In this document: positions 43,412 through 52,605 of the stretch, piece after piece
Numbering within the stretch: position 1 is the stretch's first letter
Layout of the letters: each line of letters opens with the position of its first letter
Notes under the pieces: model-generated
What the model saw: only the letters and a program-made list of their open reading frames with translations
Databases searched by the model: none
Told to the model about the DNA's origin: nothing
Position numbers and translations under genes: made by a program
NCBI RefSeq assembly: GCF_014635085.1
Contig: NZ_BMCH01000003.1
Location: 1-64,000, forward strand
DNA length: 64,000 bases
Reading direction: 5' to 3'
Source of the DNA: Asaia siamensis
GTDB lineage: Bacteria; Pseudomonadota; Alphaproteobacteria; Acetobacterales; Acetobacteraceae

Positions 43412-45874
43412 TCAGCGCCTCAGGGTTGCGCCGGTTGCCTTGGCAACAGCAGCGATGATTTTCTCGGACACGGCGTCGATCTCTTCATCAGTCAGGCTCG
43501 CCTTGACCGGCTGAAGGGTCACTTCGATGCCGAGGGAGCGATGACCGGCTTCGAGCGGCGCCCCTTCATAAACATCGAAGAGGCTGACATCGGTAATGAG
43601 CGCCCGCTCCGCCCCGCGCGCTGCCTTGAGCACAGCCTGCGCTTCGACACCGGGCGCCACGATGAAGGCGAAATCACGGCTGATCGGCTGGAAGGCAGAC
43701 AGAGAGGGTGCCTGACGACGCTTCACCTTCGGTAGCGGTACGGCATCGAGCCAGATCTCAAAGACAACGAGCGTGCCATCGATCCCCATCGCCCGGGTCA
43801 CCCGGGGATGCAGCTCGCCAAAACAACCGAGAGCCATTTTGGGCCCCTGACGCACGACGCCCGAACGGCCAGGGTGATAATAGCCCGGCGCATCCGTTGT
43901 GATGCTGAGCGCCTCGGCTGGGAGCTTCAGCGCGTCAAGCGCCGCCATCAGATCGGCCTTGGCATCCCAGAGCGTTCTGGCCTGAGCCCGCGCACCAGGG
44001 CGACGCGGCGTTTCACCACCACGAAGACCTGCCAGCACCAGTTTCTGACCATCGGCGTGGAAGGACGGTCCAATCTCGAAAAGGGCTGCATCGGCAAAAC
44101 CGCGCGCCGCATTGCGCTGCCAGGCACGCACCAGATTGACCAGAGGTGTCGGGCGCATCTGGTTGAGATCGGAGGCGATCGGGTTCAGCAGACGCAACCC
44201 TTCCGGAGCGCCACCGAACAGGAGCGCATCTTCATGCGAGACAAAAGAGAATCCGACCGTCTCGACAAGGCCGCGCATCGCGCAGAGGCGGCGCAGCTCG
44301 CCGAGACGCTTCTGTGCGGGCGTCAAGGCAGGGCCCGCAATGGCGGTCTTTTGCGGCAGGGCCTGTGGCGGAATCAGATCCAGACCATGGACACGCAGCA
44401 CTTCCTCGATCAGGTCGTTCTCTGCCTCGATGGCGTGAACAGAAGACGCTGCCGTCCGGGCCTGATCCGGGTCGAGATGCGGCGCCTGGTCGAGCATCAC
44501 CCCCATGGCCACATCGTTACGCCATGACGGCACGGCAAAGCAGGCACGTGCGTCGTCGCGCTCCTTCACCTCGAAGCCCAGATGCTCGAGAATGCGCACC
44601 GCCTCATCGGACTCGATCTGTGCGCCGCCCAGGCTTTCGAGACGCTCGAAACGCAGCCAGGCCTCGCGATGCCAGTCAGGAAGATTTCCGGCAGTGGTCA
44701 CTTCGCTCGCCTCGCCGCCGCAAAGCGACAGGATCAGCCGTGTTGCTGCCTCAAGCCCGGACAGCACCAGTGCCGGGTCAATTCCACGCTCGAAACGCTG
44801 ACGCGCATCCGTGTGCACAGCAAGACGGCGCCCGGTCAGAGCGATGCGCACGGGGTCGAAAAGAGCTGCTTCGATGAACACGTCGCAGGTTTCGTCTGAG
44901 ACGCCCGTCGATTCACCGCCGATCAATCCGGCGAGGGACTGAACACCAGCCTGATCAACAATGACGAGATCATCGGTGCCGAGCACCAGATCGCGTCCGT
45001 CGAGCGCGCGGAAAGTCTCACGCGCGGCGCGCGTCAGGGACAGACTCGTCCCGCTGATCTTTGCCGCATCGAAGACATGAAGCGGGCGTCCGAGATCGAA
45101 GGTAAGGAAATTGGTGATATCCACCAGCGCGCTGATGGGCTTCAGTCCGATCGACTCCAGCCTCTGACGCAGCCAGTCGGGGCTCGGGCCGTTCTTTACA
45201 CCGCGAACCAGTCGTCCTGCGATGAAAGGGCAAGCCGTTTCGTACTGAATATTCCATGAAATCGGGGAAGGAAAACGACCTTCGACCGTCTCCACAAGCC
45301 AGGGCTTGAGATGACCGATTCCGTAGGCTGCCAGATCGCGGGCAATGCCGCGCACACTCAGCGCATCACCACGATTAGGGGTGATGGAGATATCGATCAC
45401 CGGATCGTCCAGCTTTGCATAATCGGCATAGGCCTGACCCAGCACGACCGTCTCTGGCAGTTCGGCAATACCGTCTGACTCAGCGCCCAGACCCAGCTCA
45501 CGCAGCGAGCAGAGCATGCCGCCACTTTCTTGACCGCGAATCTTGCCAGCCTTGATGGTGATATCGCTTCCCGGAATATACGTGCCCGGCGGGGCAAAAA
45601 TCACATGCAGCCCGGTGCGTGCATTGGGAGCGCCGCAAACGACCTGCACTTTTTCATAATCGCCGCCAGCGGCCACGACGCAGACCTGAAGACGATCGGC
45701 ATCAGGGTGGCGATGCGCTTCGAGAATTTTCGCAACACGAAATCCGCGCAGGCTGTCAGCCGGATTTTCAACGCTTTCGACCTCAAGACCGATCGTATTG
45801 AGGGCGCTCAGGATCTCGTCGAGCGATGCGGTGAAATCGAGATGCTCACGCAGCCAGGAAAGAGTGAATTTCAT
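43412..45874 (-). CDS. pheT: Phenylalanyl-tRNA synthetase beta subunit
   Basis: 820 residues of normal bacterial length. The N-terminal anticodon/EMAP-like domain (about 40-150) has VVAAGGDYEKVQVVCGAPN and GMLCSLRELGLG. Following are the B3/B4 editing region, B5 (about 400-480), the catalytic-like core, and the C-terminal FDX-ACB domain (about 725-820, ISRDFAFIVAPGVE). It charges tRNA-Phe with PheS. It lies 4 bases after pheS and 6 bases before lpxB. Confidence 0.96.
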   Translation of the reverse strand: MKFTLSWLREHLDFTASLDEILSALNTIGLEVESVENPADSLRGFRVAKILEAHRHPDADRLQVCVVAAGGDYEKVQVVCGAPNARTGLHVIFAPPGTYIPGSDITIKAGKIRGQESGGMLCSLRELGLGAESDGIAELPETVVLGQAYADYAKLDDPVIDISITPNRGDALSVRGIARDLAAYGIGHLKPWLVETVEGRFPSPISWNIQYETACPFIAGRLVRGVKNGPSPDWLRQRLESIGLKPISALVDITNFLTFDLGRPLHVFDAAKISGTSLSLTRAARETFRALDGRDLVLGTDDLVIVDQAGVQSLAGLIGGESTGVSDETCDVFIEAALFDPVRIALTGRRLAVHTDARQRFERGIDPALVLSGLEAATRLILSLCGGEASEVTTAGNLPDWHREAWLRFERLESLGGAQIESDEAVRILEHLGFEVKERDDARACFAVPSWRNDVAMGVMLDQAPHLDPDQARTAASSVHAIEAENDLIEEVLRVHGLDLIPPQALPQKTAIAGPALTPAQKRLGELRRLCAMRGLVETVGFSFVSHEDALLFGGAPEGLRLLNPIASDLNQMRPTPLVNLVRAWQRNAARGFADAALFEIGPSFHADGQKLVLAGLRGGETPRRPGARAQARTLWDAKADLMAALDALKLPAEALSITTDAPGYYHPGRSGVVRQGPKMALGCFGELHPRVTRAMGIDGTLVVFEIWLDAVPLPKVKRRQAPSLSAFQPISRDFAFIVAPGVEAQAVLKAARGAERALITDVSLFDVYEGAPLEAGHRSLGIEVTLQPVKASLTDEEIDAVSEKIIAAVAKATGATLRR

Positions 45875-45878
45875 GGTC

Positions 45879-46949
45879 TCAGACTCCTTCTGCGAGGCTG
45901 GCGGAAGACAGGGAGGAGAAGCCGTAATGGCGCAGCCATCTCAGATCGCTCTCATAGAAGGAACGTAGATCGGGAATGCCGTTCTTGAGCATGGTCAGAC
46001 GCTCAATTCCCATTCCGAAGGCAAAGCCCTGCCAGATGGCTGGATCAAGGCCGCAATTGGCCAGAACACGCGGATGCACCATGCCCGACCCCAGAACCTC
46101 CAGCCAGTCCGTGCCACCGCCGATCTCGCCCGTCTGGCGCGACCAGCCGATATCGACCTCCATCGAGGGTTCGGTGAACGGGAAATACGACGCGCGAAAA
46201 CGCACCGGCAGATTCGGCTTGTCGAAGAAAACGCGAAGAAACTCGATCAGACAGCCCTTGAGATGACCAAGCGTGATGCCCTTGTCGATAACGAGCCCTT
46301 CGCACTGATGGAACATCGGCGAATGGGTGGCGTCATGATCGGCGCGATAGGTGCGGCCCGGCGCGATGATGCGTATGGGCGGTTCCTGGGTCAGCATGGT
46401 GCGAATCTGAACGCCAGATGTCTGGGTGCGCAGCACGCGCGCCGGAGCGTCTTCGTGCGTGGCGGGCAGATAGAACGTATCGTGCTCGGTGCGTGCCGGA
46501 TGATGGTCAGGCGTATTGAGCGCAGAGAAGTTATGCCACTGGGACTCGATATCCGGCCCTTCGGCAACGCTGAATCCCATCGCCCCGAAAATGGCCGTCA
46601 TTTCCTCAATGGTGCGGCTGATCGGATGGACAAGACCGAGCGGAGTCGCCGGTGCCGGCAGGGTCACATCGACCTGCTCGGATTTCAGACGCGATTCGAG
46701 GGCTGCCTCGGCAATTTCCTGGCCACGCTGCTCGACCGCAGTGTTGAGCGCATCACGCAGGCGGTTCAGCGCCTGACCGCGTTCCTTGCGCTCTTCCGGG
46801 CTCATCTTGCCCAGTTCCTTGAGCAGTCGTGTCAGGCGGCCGGATTTGCCCAGCACACCGACACGAATGGCATCCCAGGCGGCGTGATCCTGCGCCTGCG
46901 CCAACGCTTCGAGAGTTTCGCTTCTCAGCGCTTCCAGATCATCGCCCAT
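45879..46949 (-). CDS. pheS: Phenylalanyl-tRNA synthetase alpha subunit
   Basis: A 356-residue class II synthetase subunit. HPISRTIEEMTAIFGAMGF, WHNFSALNTPDHHPAR, RTQTSGVQIRTM (motif 2 region), and VLGSGMVHPRVL with FGMGIERLTML (motif 3) are all present. The N-terminal coiled coil (about 1-80) binds tRNA. I prefer ATG 46949 (MGDDLEAL, preceded by GGACAGG); the ATG at 46964 lacks a binding site. A strong hairpin with T-run separates it from rplT upstream. Confidence 0.95.
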   Translation of the reverse strand: MGDDLEALRSETLEALAQAQDHAAWDAIRVGVLGKSGRLTRLLKELGKMSPEERKERGQALNRLRDALNTAVEQRGQEIAEAALESRLKSEQVDVTLPAPATPLGLVHPISRTIEEMTAIFGAMGFSVAEGPDIESQWHNFSALNTPDHHPARTEHDTFYLPATHEDAPARVLRTQTSGVQIRTMLTQEPPIRIIAPGRTYRADHDATHSPMFHQCEGLVIDKGITLGHLKGCLIEFLRVFFDKPNLPVRFRASYFPFTEPSMEVDIGWSRQTGEIGGGTDWLEVLGSGMVHPRVLANCGLDPAIWQGFAFGMGIERLTMLKNGIPDLRSFYESDLRWLRHYGFSSLSSASLAEGV

Positions 46950-46988
46950 CACTGCCTGTCCCATCGTTCGTCTGGTGGTACCGTCAAA

Positions 46989-47030
46989 AAAGAAAACGGG
47001 CCGTCCTGATACAGGACGACCCGTTTTCTA
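46989..47030 (-). terminator. Strong terminator or attenuator between rplT and pheS
   Basis: AGAAAACGGG(T)CGTCCTG and CAGGACG(G)CCCGTTTTCT form a stem of about 18 bp with one mismatch and a short ATA-type loop, followed on the minus strand by TTTTTT. It lies 38 bases after the rplT stop and 40 bases before the pheS start. I found no Phe-rich leader peptide before it, so simple termination is likelier than classic pheST attenuation. Confidence 0.85.
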
Positions 47031-47067
47031 TCAAATCTGCAAATCGGCAAATCCGAAAAGCGGCAGA

Positions 47068-47454
47068 TCAGGCCTGAGCCGTCTGCTCCTGGGCAGGCTG
47101 CTCGAGAGCCATCTGCGCCAGCTTCACGATTTCGGCGAAGGTTGCTGCGTCATCGAATGCGATGGCGGCCAGAACCTTGCGGTCGATTTCGATGCCAGCC
47201 TTTGCAAGACCATTGATGAACTTGCTGTAGGTCAGGCCCTGCTCGCGAACGGCAGCGTTGATACGCTGGATCCACAGAGCGCGGAAATCGCGCTTCTTGT
47301 TGCGACGGTCGCGATAGGCATAACGAAGAGCCTTCTCGACGCGCTCAAGAGCGATACGATAGTTGGTGGAAGACCGGCCGCGGTAACCCTTGGCGAGATC
47401 CAGAACCTTCTTGTGACGGGCGTGCGTCGTTACGCCGCGCTTAACACGTGCCAT
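47068..47454 (-). CDS. rplT: 50S ribosomal protein L20
   Basis: A 128-residue basic protein with [47 protein letters not shown]-type rRNA-binding helix and a globular C-terminus. The extra Ala/Gln-rich tail (about 110-128) is slightly longer than in E. coli. It follows rpmI by 12 bases, the conserved rpmI-rplT pair. infC is not adjacent in this window. Confidence 0.97.
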   Translation of the reverse strand: MARVKRGVTTHARHKKVLDLAKGYRGRSSTNYRIALERVEKALRYAYRDRRNKKRDFRALWIQRINAAVREQGLTYSKFINGLAKAGIEIDRKVLAAIAFDDAATFAEIVKLAQMALEQPAQEQTAQA

Positions 47455-47466
47455 TTATATTGCTCC

Positions 47467-47670
47467 TCAAGCCAGTCCGTAGGGGGCCCACTGCTTCACG
47501 GTCTTCGCATCCATGTCCGTCATGGTCTGCGGGCCGCGATTGGTGCGCTTCATTTTCTGCGGACGGTTGATGAGGCCGTGGCGCTTGTTGCCGGGACCGC
47601 ACATCACCTTGCCGGTCGCGGTGATCTTGAACCGCTTCTTGACCGACGACTTGGTCTTCATCTTGGGCAT
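47467..47670 (-). CDS. rpmI: 50S ribosomal protein L35
   Basis: 67 residues, [20 protein letters not shown] at the N-terminus with the typical [14 protein letters not shown] core. I chose ATG 47670, preceded by GAGAGGAGAACG-type purine-rich sequence; the longer frame to 47805 is spurious. First gene of the rpmI-rplT operon. Confidence 0.96.
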
Positions 47671-47872
47671 TTCGTTCTCCTCTCGACATATCAGGCAGCT
47701 TGTCGCAATCACTCGCAACCACCACCAAGCGGCCAGGCATGCCCTACCATCGCCTGGACGCGCGTTCGAAAGGGGGCACCTATAGGATATCCTGCCTTCG
47801 CACAACCCGTTTTAACGCGCATAAACATTTACTTTAGGTTAGACGGGACCTTAACCATGATGTGGGACGTTC

Positions 47873-47886
47873 TTGACGTAGATCAA
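47873..47886 (+). promoter_or_regulatory. FNR/CRP-family binding box upstream of gcd
   Basis: TTGACGTAGATCAA matches the FNR-type consensus TTGAT-N4-ATCAA at 9 of 10 half-site positions. It lies 72 bases before the gcd start, in the divergent gap with rpmI. By position it could regulate gcd (or rpmI) in response to oxygen or another signal. No experimental support is visible. Confidence 0.5.
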
Positions 47887-47957
47887 CATTTGCGCCTTTT
47901 ACCACGCGGTCTCTTTTCACAACGTTTCCGACCACGAAACCTCATATAGGACGACGC

Positions 47958-50378
47958 ATGAACACGGTTTCCCGGCCGCGGTTCTGGGCAGCCCTCACCG
48001 CCGTCATATTTGCCCTCGTTGGCATCTATCTGACACTCGGCGGTGTCTGGCTCCTGAGCTATGGCGACACCCCTTATTATGCAGTCTGCGGTATAGCCCT
48101 TCTGGCCACCGCGTATCTTGTCTGGACCGGCCGCCCTGCGGCTTTTTGGCTCTACACCCTTATCATCCTCGGCTCCCTTGCCTGGGCGATTGGCGAAATC
48201 GGCATCGATTTCTGGTCTCTCGTCCCCCGCGGTGACGTCATCGTCATCCTCGGCATCTGGCTGCTTCTGCCCTTCGTCAGCCGGCAGATCACCACGAGCC
48301 GCCTGGCCACCTTCCCCCTCGCCGGCAGCGTTCTTCTCGCCCTGATCGTCGTGATCGTCGCGTTCGTGCAGGACCCGGGCGACAAGGAAGGCAACCTGCC
48401 GACAGACAAGATCGCCGCTGCAGGCAGCGATGCGTCGCAGGTGCCCGATGGTGACTGGCATGCCTATGGCCGTACCCAGTATGGCGATCGTTTCTCGCCG
48501 CTGACGCAGATCAACTCGGACAATGTGAGCAAGCTCAAGGTTGCCTGGACCCTGCGCACGGGCGACCTGAAGGGGCCGAACGATCCGGGCGAAGCCACCA
48601 ACGAAGCCACACCGCTGGCAGTCGACGGCACGCTGTATTTCTGCTCGCTTCACCAGAAGCTCTGGGCTGTCGACGGTGCAACCGGCAAGACGAAATGGGT
48701 GTTTGACCCCCATCTCTACGTCAACCCCGGCTTCCAGCATCTCACCTGCCGTGGCGTGACCTATCACAAGTCCGACGCCAGCGCCGTGACGTCCGATGGG
48801 ACGCCCGCGCCGGATGAGTGCCATGAGCGCCTCTTCCTTCCGGTCAATGATGGTCGCATGTTTGCCGTCGACGCCCAGACAGGCAAGGCCTGCCCGAGCT
48901 TCGGCAAGAATGGCGAAATCGATCTGCGCACGCCCTTCATGCCGTATGACCATGTTGGCGGCTATGAGCCGACATCGCCTCCGGTCGTGACCGACAAGGT
49001 TGTCATCGTCTCCGGTGCCGTGACCGATAACGGATCCACCAAGGAGCCGTCAGGTGTCACACGCGCATTCGATCTGTTCACCGGCAAGCTGGTCTGGGTA
49101 TTCGACCCGTCCAACCCCGATCCGAACGAAATGCCGGCGGGTGACCACAAATACGTCGCCAACTCGCCCAATTCCTGGATCACCGCGTCCTATGACGCCA
49201 ATCTGGGTCTCGTCTACATCCCGACCGGTGTGCAGACGCCTGACCAGTGGGGCGGCAACCGTACGCCTGACGCAGAGCGTTATGCCTCGGCCATTCTCGC
49301 CCTTCATGCGGATACCGGCAAGCTGGCCTGGAGCTACCAGACCGTTCACCACGACCTGTGGGACATGGATCTGCCGGCCCAGATGAGCCTTGTGGACATC
49401 ACGCAGAAGGATGGCACCGTCATCCCGACCATCTACGCGCCGGCCAAGACGGGCAATGTGTTCGTGCTCGATCGTCGTGACGGCAAGCTGGTCGTGCCTG
49501 CTCCCGAACTTCCGGTTCCCCAGGACGTGGTCAAGGGCGATCACGTCGCACCGACCCAGCCCTTCTCTGACCTGACCCTTCGTCCCAAGGCCCTGCTGAC
49601 GGGCAAGGATATGTGGGGCGGCACCGTGTTCGACCAGCTGATCTGCCGCGTGGCATTCCATCAGCTCGACTACAAGGGCACGTTCACTGCCCCTTCAGAA
49701 CGCGGCTCGCTTATCTTCCCGGGCAATCTCGGTATCTTCGAGTGGGGTGGCCTTGCGGTCGATCCGCAGCGTCAGATCGCCATTTCCAACCCGATCGCCC
49801 TGCCCTTCGTGTCGAAGCTCGTTCCCCGTGGTCCGGGTAACCCGCTCTGGCCGGAAGATGGCAACAGAAAGGGTTCCGGTGGCGAGACCGGTCTACAGCA
49901 TAACTACGGCGCACCTTATGCCGTCATGCTCAGCCCGTTCCTGAACCCCATCACCACCAAGCTGGGTCTGCCCATCCCGTGCAAGCGTCCGCCGTGGGGC
50001 TACATGGCCGGTATCGACCTGCGCACCAACAAGGTCATCTGGCAGCACCGCAATGGCACGCTGCGTGACAGTCTTTACAGCAGCTCGCTGCCCGTGCAGC
50101 TTCCGCCGCTGAAGATCGGCGTGCCGAGCCTCGGTGGCCCGCTCACCACGGCTGGCAACGTCGCCTTCCTGACCTCGACGCTGGATTTCTACATCCGCGC
50201 CTATGACGTCACGACCGGCAAGACACTGTGGCAGGACCGTCTGCCCGCTGGTGGCCAGTCCACCCCGATGAGCTACTCTGTCAATGGCAAGCAGTACATC
50301 GTGACCTATGCTGGCGGCCATGGTTCGTTCGGCACCAAGATGGGCGATTACGTCATCGCCTACGCTCTGCCGAACTGA
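47958..50378 (+). CDS. gcd: Membrane-bound PQQ-dependent glucose dehydrogenase
   Basis: An 806-residue quinoprotein oxidising D-glucose to gluconolactone in the periplasm and reducing ubiquinone. Five N-terminal helices (about 10-140) anchor it. The eight-bladed PQQ propeller begins WHAYGRTQYGDRFSPLTQIN near residue 168. Typical segments are EATPLAVDGTLYFCS, GVQTPDQWGG, QTVHHDLWDMDLPAQ (the 'HDLWD' propeller motif) and GNIGIFEW-like LGIFEWGGLAVDPQ. The C-terminal AGGQSTPMSYSVNGKQYIV is the docking-type motif. Length equals E. coli Gcd. It is a hallmark of acetic acid bacteria. A terminator follows at 50400, and an FNR-type box lies upstream. Confidence 0.95.
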   Translation: MNTVSRPRFWAALTAVIFALVGIYLTLGGVWLLSYGDTPYYAVCGIALLATAYLVWTGRPAAFWLYTLIILGSLAWAIGEIGIDFWSLVPRGDVIVILGIWLLLPFVSRQITTSRLATFPLAGSVLLALIVVIVAFVQDPGDKEGNLPTDKIAAAGSDASQVPDGDWHAYGRTQYGDRFSPLTQINSDNVSKLKVAWTLRTGDLKGPNDPGEATNEATPLAVDGTLYFCSLHQKLWAVDGATGKTKWVFDPHLYVNPGFQHLTCRGVTYHKSDASAVTSDGTPAPDECHERLFLPVNDGRMFAVDAQTGKACPSFGKNGEIDLRTPFMPYDHVGGYEPTSPPVVTDKVVIVSGAVTDNGSTKEPSGVTRAFDLFTGKLVWVFDPSNPDPNEMPAGDHKYVANSPNSWITASYDANLGLVYIPTGVQTPDQWGGNRTPDAERYASAILALHADTGKLAWSYQTVHHDLWDMDLPAQMSLVDITQKDGTVIPTIYAPAKTGNVFVLDRRDGKLVVPAPELPVPQDVVKGDHVAPTQPFSDLTLRPKALLTGKDMWGGTVFDQLICRVAFHQLDYKGTFTAPSERGSLIFPGNLGIFEWGGLAVDPQRQIAISNPIALPFVSKLVPRGPGNPLWPEDGNRKGSGGETGLQHNYGAPYAVMLSPFLNPITTKLGLPIPCKRPPWGYMAGIDLRTNKVIWQHRNGTLRDSLYSSSLPVQLPPLKIGVPSLGGPLTTAGNVAFLTSTLDFYIRAYDVTTGKTLWQDRLPAGGQSTPMSYSVNGKQYIVTYAGGHGSFGTKMGDYVIAYALPN

Positions 50379-50399
50379 TCCGGTTCAGCAGACCAACGG

Positions 50400-50427
50400 A
50401 AAAACCCGCCTTCTGGCGGGTTTTTTT
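50400..50427 (+). terminator. Terminator after gcd
   Basis: AAAAACCCGCC and GGCGGGTTTTTTT flank a TTCT loop, 22 bases after the gcd stop. A textbook intrinsic terminator. Confidence 0.93.
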
Positions 50428-50497
50428 GTGTCTGCTCGTCGGGACGGAAGGGTTTTGTGACGCAGGCAAAAACCCTTGCACCTGCGCAAATAATGTC

Positions 50498-50515
50498 AGA
50501 GTGTTTCAACACTCT
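50498..50515. promoter_or_regulatory. Perfect 18-bp inverted repeat before the Cys-repeat protein gene
   Basis: AGAGTGTT and AACACTCT flank TC, with 8-base arms and no mismatch. It ends 19 bases before ATG 50535, next to the ribosome binding site AAGGAA. It may be an operator or an mRNA hairpin controlling the small secreted protein. Confidence 0.5.
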
Positions 50516-50534
50516 CAAACGAAGGAAATGAGCC

Positions 50535-50777
50535 ATGCTCCGTGGATTTCTCGCCCTGACCCTTCTGTGCGGCGCGATCGCTGCACCAGTCGCCTATGCC
50601 AAGCCCTGTCGTGACGCCACCACGGGCAAATTCACGAAATGCGAGAAGCCAAAGGCTGAGAAATGTCGTGACGCCAAAGGCAAGTTCACGAAGTGCAAGG
50701 CTGATACTGCCGCTAAGGACGATACCAAGGCGGCCCCGGCAGCAACGCCCGCCGATGGCGCGCCCGGCAAGAACTGA
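50535..50777 (+). CDS. Small secreted Cys-repeat protein
   Basis: 80 residues. The signal peptide (hydrophobic residues 5-17) is cleaved probably after AYA. The mature peptide starts with two tandem repeats, CRDATTGKFTKCEK and CRDAKGKFTKCK, each with two Cys spaced by about 10 residues. A charged and Ala/Pro-rich tail follows. Similar CRDAKGKF-type peptides occur in many proteobacteria with unknown function. The four Cys could form disulfides or bind metal. AAGGAA precedes ATG 50535. Confidence 0.75.
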   Translation: MLRGFLALTLLCGAIAAPVAYAKPCRDATTGKFTKCEKPKAEKCRDAKGKFTKCKADTAAKDDTKAAPAATPADGAPGKN

Positions 50778-50813
50778 CCCGGACGCGAAAGCGTCTTTAT
50801 CGGACCAAAAACA

Positions 50814-50840
50814 AAAAGACCCGGCAATGCCGGGTCTTTT
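50814..50840. terminator. Bidirectional terminator
   Basis: AAAAGACCCGGC and GCCGGGTCTTTT pair around AAT. It lies between the convergent Cys-repeat protein gene and sufE, with T on the right and A on the left, so it can serve both strands. Confidence 0.88.
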
Positions 50841-50845
50841 CTCGT

Positions 50846-51292
50846 TCAGGCACGGGCGCGGGCGCGTATCGCCTGCGCCATGGCTTCCACACCATTGCCC
50901 CTGTTTGTCGAGAGCGCTTTCACCAATCCCAGATCATGCAGGAATTTCGGATCTGTTGCCTCGATCTCGGCCTTGCTGCGTCCTGAATAGACACGCAGCA
51001 AAAGCGCAACGAGCCCGCTCACGATAGCGGCGTCCGAGGCTCCGGCAAAATACAGCCTGCCATCAGCCTCATGCGCCTCCAGCCATACCTGGCTCTGGCA
51101 ACCCGGCACGCGATGGGAGTCATTCTGCCACTCGGCAGGAAAACCCGGCAATCCGCGCCCCATCTCGATGATATATTCGTAACGATCCATCCAGTCGTCG
51201 AACATGGCCAGTTCGTCGCTGATCGCGGCAATGGCCTCTTCTGCCGACCCGTCGACCGGCTGCACCCACGGTGCCAGAACCGCGCCGCTCAC
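50846..51292 (-). CDS. sufE: SufE-family cysteine desulfurase sulfur acceptor
   Basis: A 148-residue protein. [16 protein letters not shown] is the N-terminal SufE motif, [14 protein letters not shown] holds the sulfur-accepting Cys, and [13 protein letters not shown] and [19 protein letters not shown] follow. It stimulates SufS and carries persulfide to the Fe-S scaffold. The start overlaps the hslU stop (ATGA), so here it is the last gene of hslV-hslU-sufE rather than a suf operon member. Confidence 0.92.
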   Translation of the reverse strand: MSGAVLAPWVQPVDGSAEEAIAAISDELAMFDDWMDRYEYIIEMGRGLPGFPAEWQNDSHRVPGCQSQVWLEAHEADGRLYFAGASDAAIVSGLVALLLRVYSGRSKAEIEATDPKFLHDLGLVKALSTNRGNGVEAMAQAIRARARA

Positions 51293-52605
51293 AGGATGAA
51301 CCTGCTCAGATCGCCCTTGCTGGCAAGGGGAGCCACACGCTCCTGAACATCCTGCGCTGTGACGGTAATCGTTTCACCACCACAATCGGAAGCGCGGAAC
51401 GAGATATCTTCCAACAGGCGCTCCATCACCGTTGCCAGACGTCTGGCACCGATATTCTCGACGCGCTCATTGATGTCCGCAGCCAGCTCGGCCAGCGCTT
51501 CGACAGCGCCGTCCTCAAAAATCAGGGTTACCTTCTCGGTGCCCAGCAGCGACACATATTGCTTGAGCAGCGAGTGCTCCGGTTCGAGCAGGATACGCTT
51601 GAGATCATCACGGGTGAGACCCGCCAGCTCTACACGGATCGGCAGACGCCCCTGCAGTTCAGGCAGCAGATCGGAGGGCTTCGCCAGGTGGAACGCCCCG
51701 GAGGCGATAAAGAGGATATGATCCGTCTTGACCGGACCATATTTGGTGGTGACCGTCGTGCCCTCGATCAGCGGCAGCAGATCGCGCTGGACGCCTTCAC
51801 GAGAAATATCGCCACTGCGCCCCCCGCCCTCGCCGGAGCGGGCGCAGACCTTGTCGATTTCATCGAGAAAGACGATGCCGTGATCCTGCGCGTGGCGCAC
51901 GGCGTCCTGAGTCAGGGCGTCGCTGTCGACCAGCCGGTCGGCCTCCTCGCGGATCAGCAGCATACGCGCGGCCTCAATGGTCAGACGACGCTTCTGCGGC
52001 GAGCGATTCATCAGATTTTTCATCAGATCGCCGAAGGCCGCCGCATTCATGACGGTACCGCCTGCCATTTCCGGCATGTCGCCCGGGCCCGCCTCGCGAC
52101 CGACCTGAATCTCGATTTCCTTGTCCTCGAGTTTCCCATTGCGCAGCATCTGGCGGAACTTGGTCTTGGTGTCAGCCGAAGCACCCTCGCCCGTCATAGC
52201 ATCGATAAGGCGTGCCTCGGCAGCCAGTTCGGCCTTGGCATTCACATCCTTGCGCCGCGCTTCGCGCAGCATGGTCAGCGAGACTTCGACCAGATCGCGC
52301 ACGATCGATTCCACATCACGACCGACATAGCCGACCTCGGTGAATTTCGTGGCCTCGACCTTCAGAAAAGGCGATTGCGCGAGACGGGCCAGTCGGCGGG
52401 CAATTTCGGTCTTGCCGCAACCGGTCGGGCCGATCATCAGGATGTTTTTGGGCACGACCTCTTCACGCAGCCCGTCAGCAAGCTGCGCCCGGCGCCAGCG
52501 ATTACGCATGGCAATGGCCACGGCACGCTTGGCCTCGTTCTGCCCGATGATGAAGCGATCAAGCTCGGAAACGATCTCGCGCGGCGAGTAATTCGGAATT
52601 TCCAT
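51289..52605 (-). CDS. hslU: ATP-dependent protease ATPase subunit HslU
   Basis: A 438-residue AAA+ unfoldase. [21 protein letters not shown] near residue 18, Walker [17 protein letters not shown] near 55, the [18 protein letters not shown] pore loop and [11 protein letters not shown] (Walker B) are visible. The I domain fills about 110-240, and the C-terminal DLSRFIL inserts into HslV. It unfolds substrates for the HslV peptidase. The start shares a base with the hslV stop (TGATG). Confidence 0.96.
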   Translation of the reverse strand: MEIPNYSPREIVSELDRFIIGQNEAKRAVAIAMRNRWRRAQLADGLREEVVPKNILMIGPTGCGKTEIARRLARLAQSPFLKVEATKFTEVGYVGRDVESIVRDLVEVSLTMLREARRKDVNAKAELAAEARLIDAMTGEGASADTKTKFRQMLRNGKLEDKEIEIQVGREAGPGDMPEMAGGTVMNAAAFGDLMKNLMNRSPQKRRLTIEAARMLLIREEADRLVDSDALTQDAVRHAQDHGIVFLDEIDKVCARSGEGGGRSGDISREGVQRDLLPLIEGTTVTTKYGPVKTDHILFIASGAFHLAKPSDLLPELQGRLPIRVELAGLTRDDLKRILLEPEHSLLKQYVSLLGTEKVTLIFEDGAVEALAELAADINERVENIGARRLATVMERLLEDISFRASDCGGETITVTAQDVQERVAPLASKGDLSRFIL

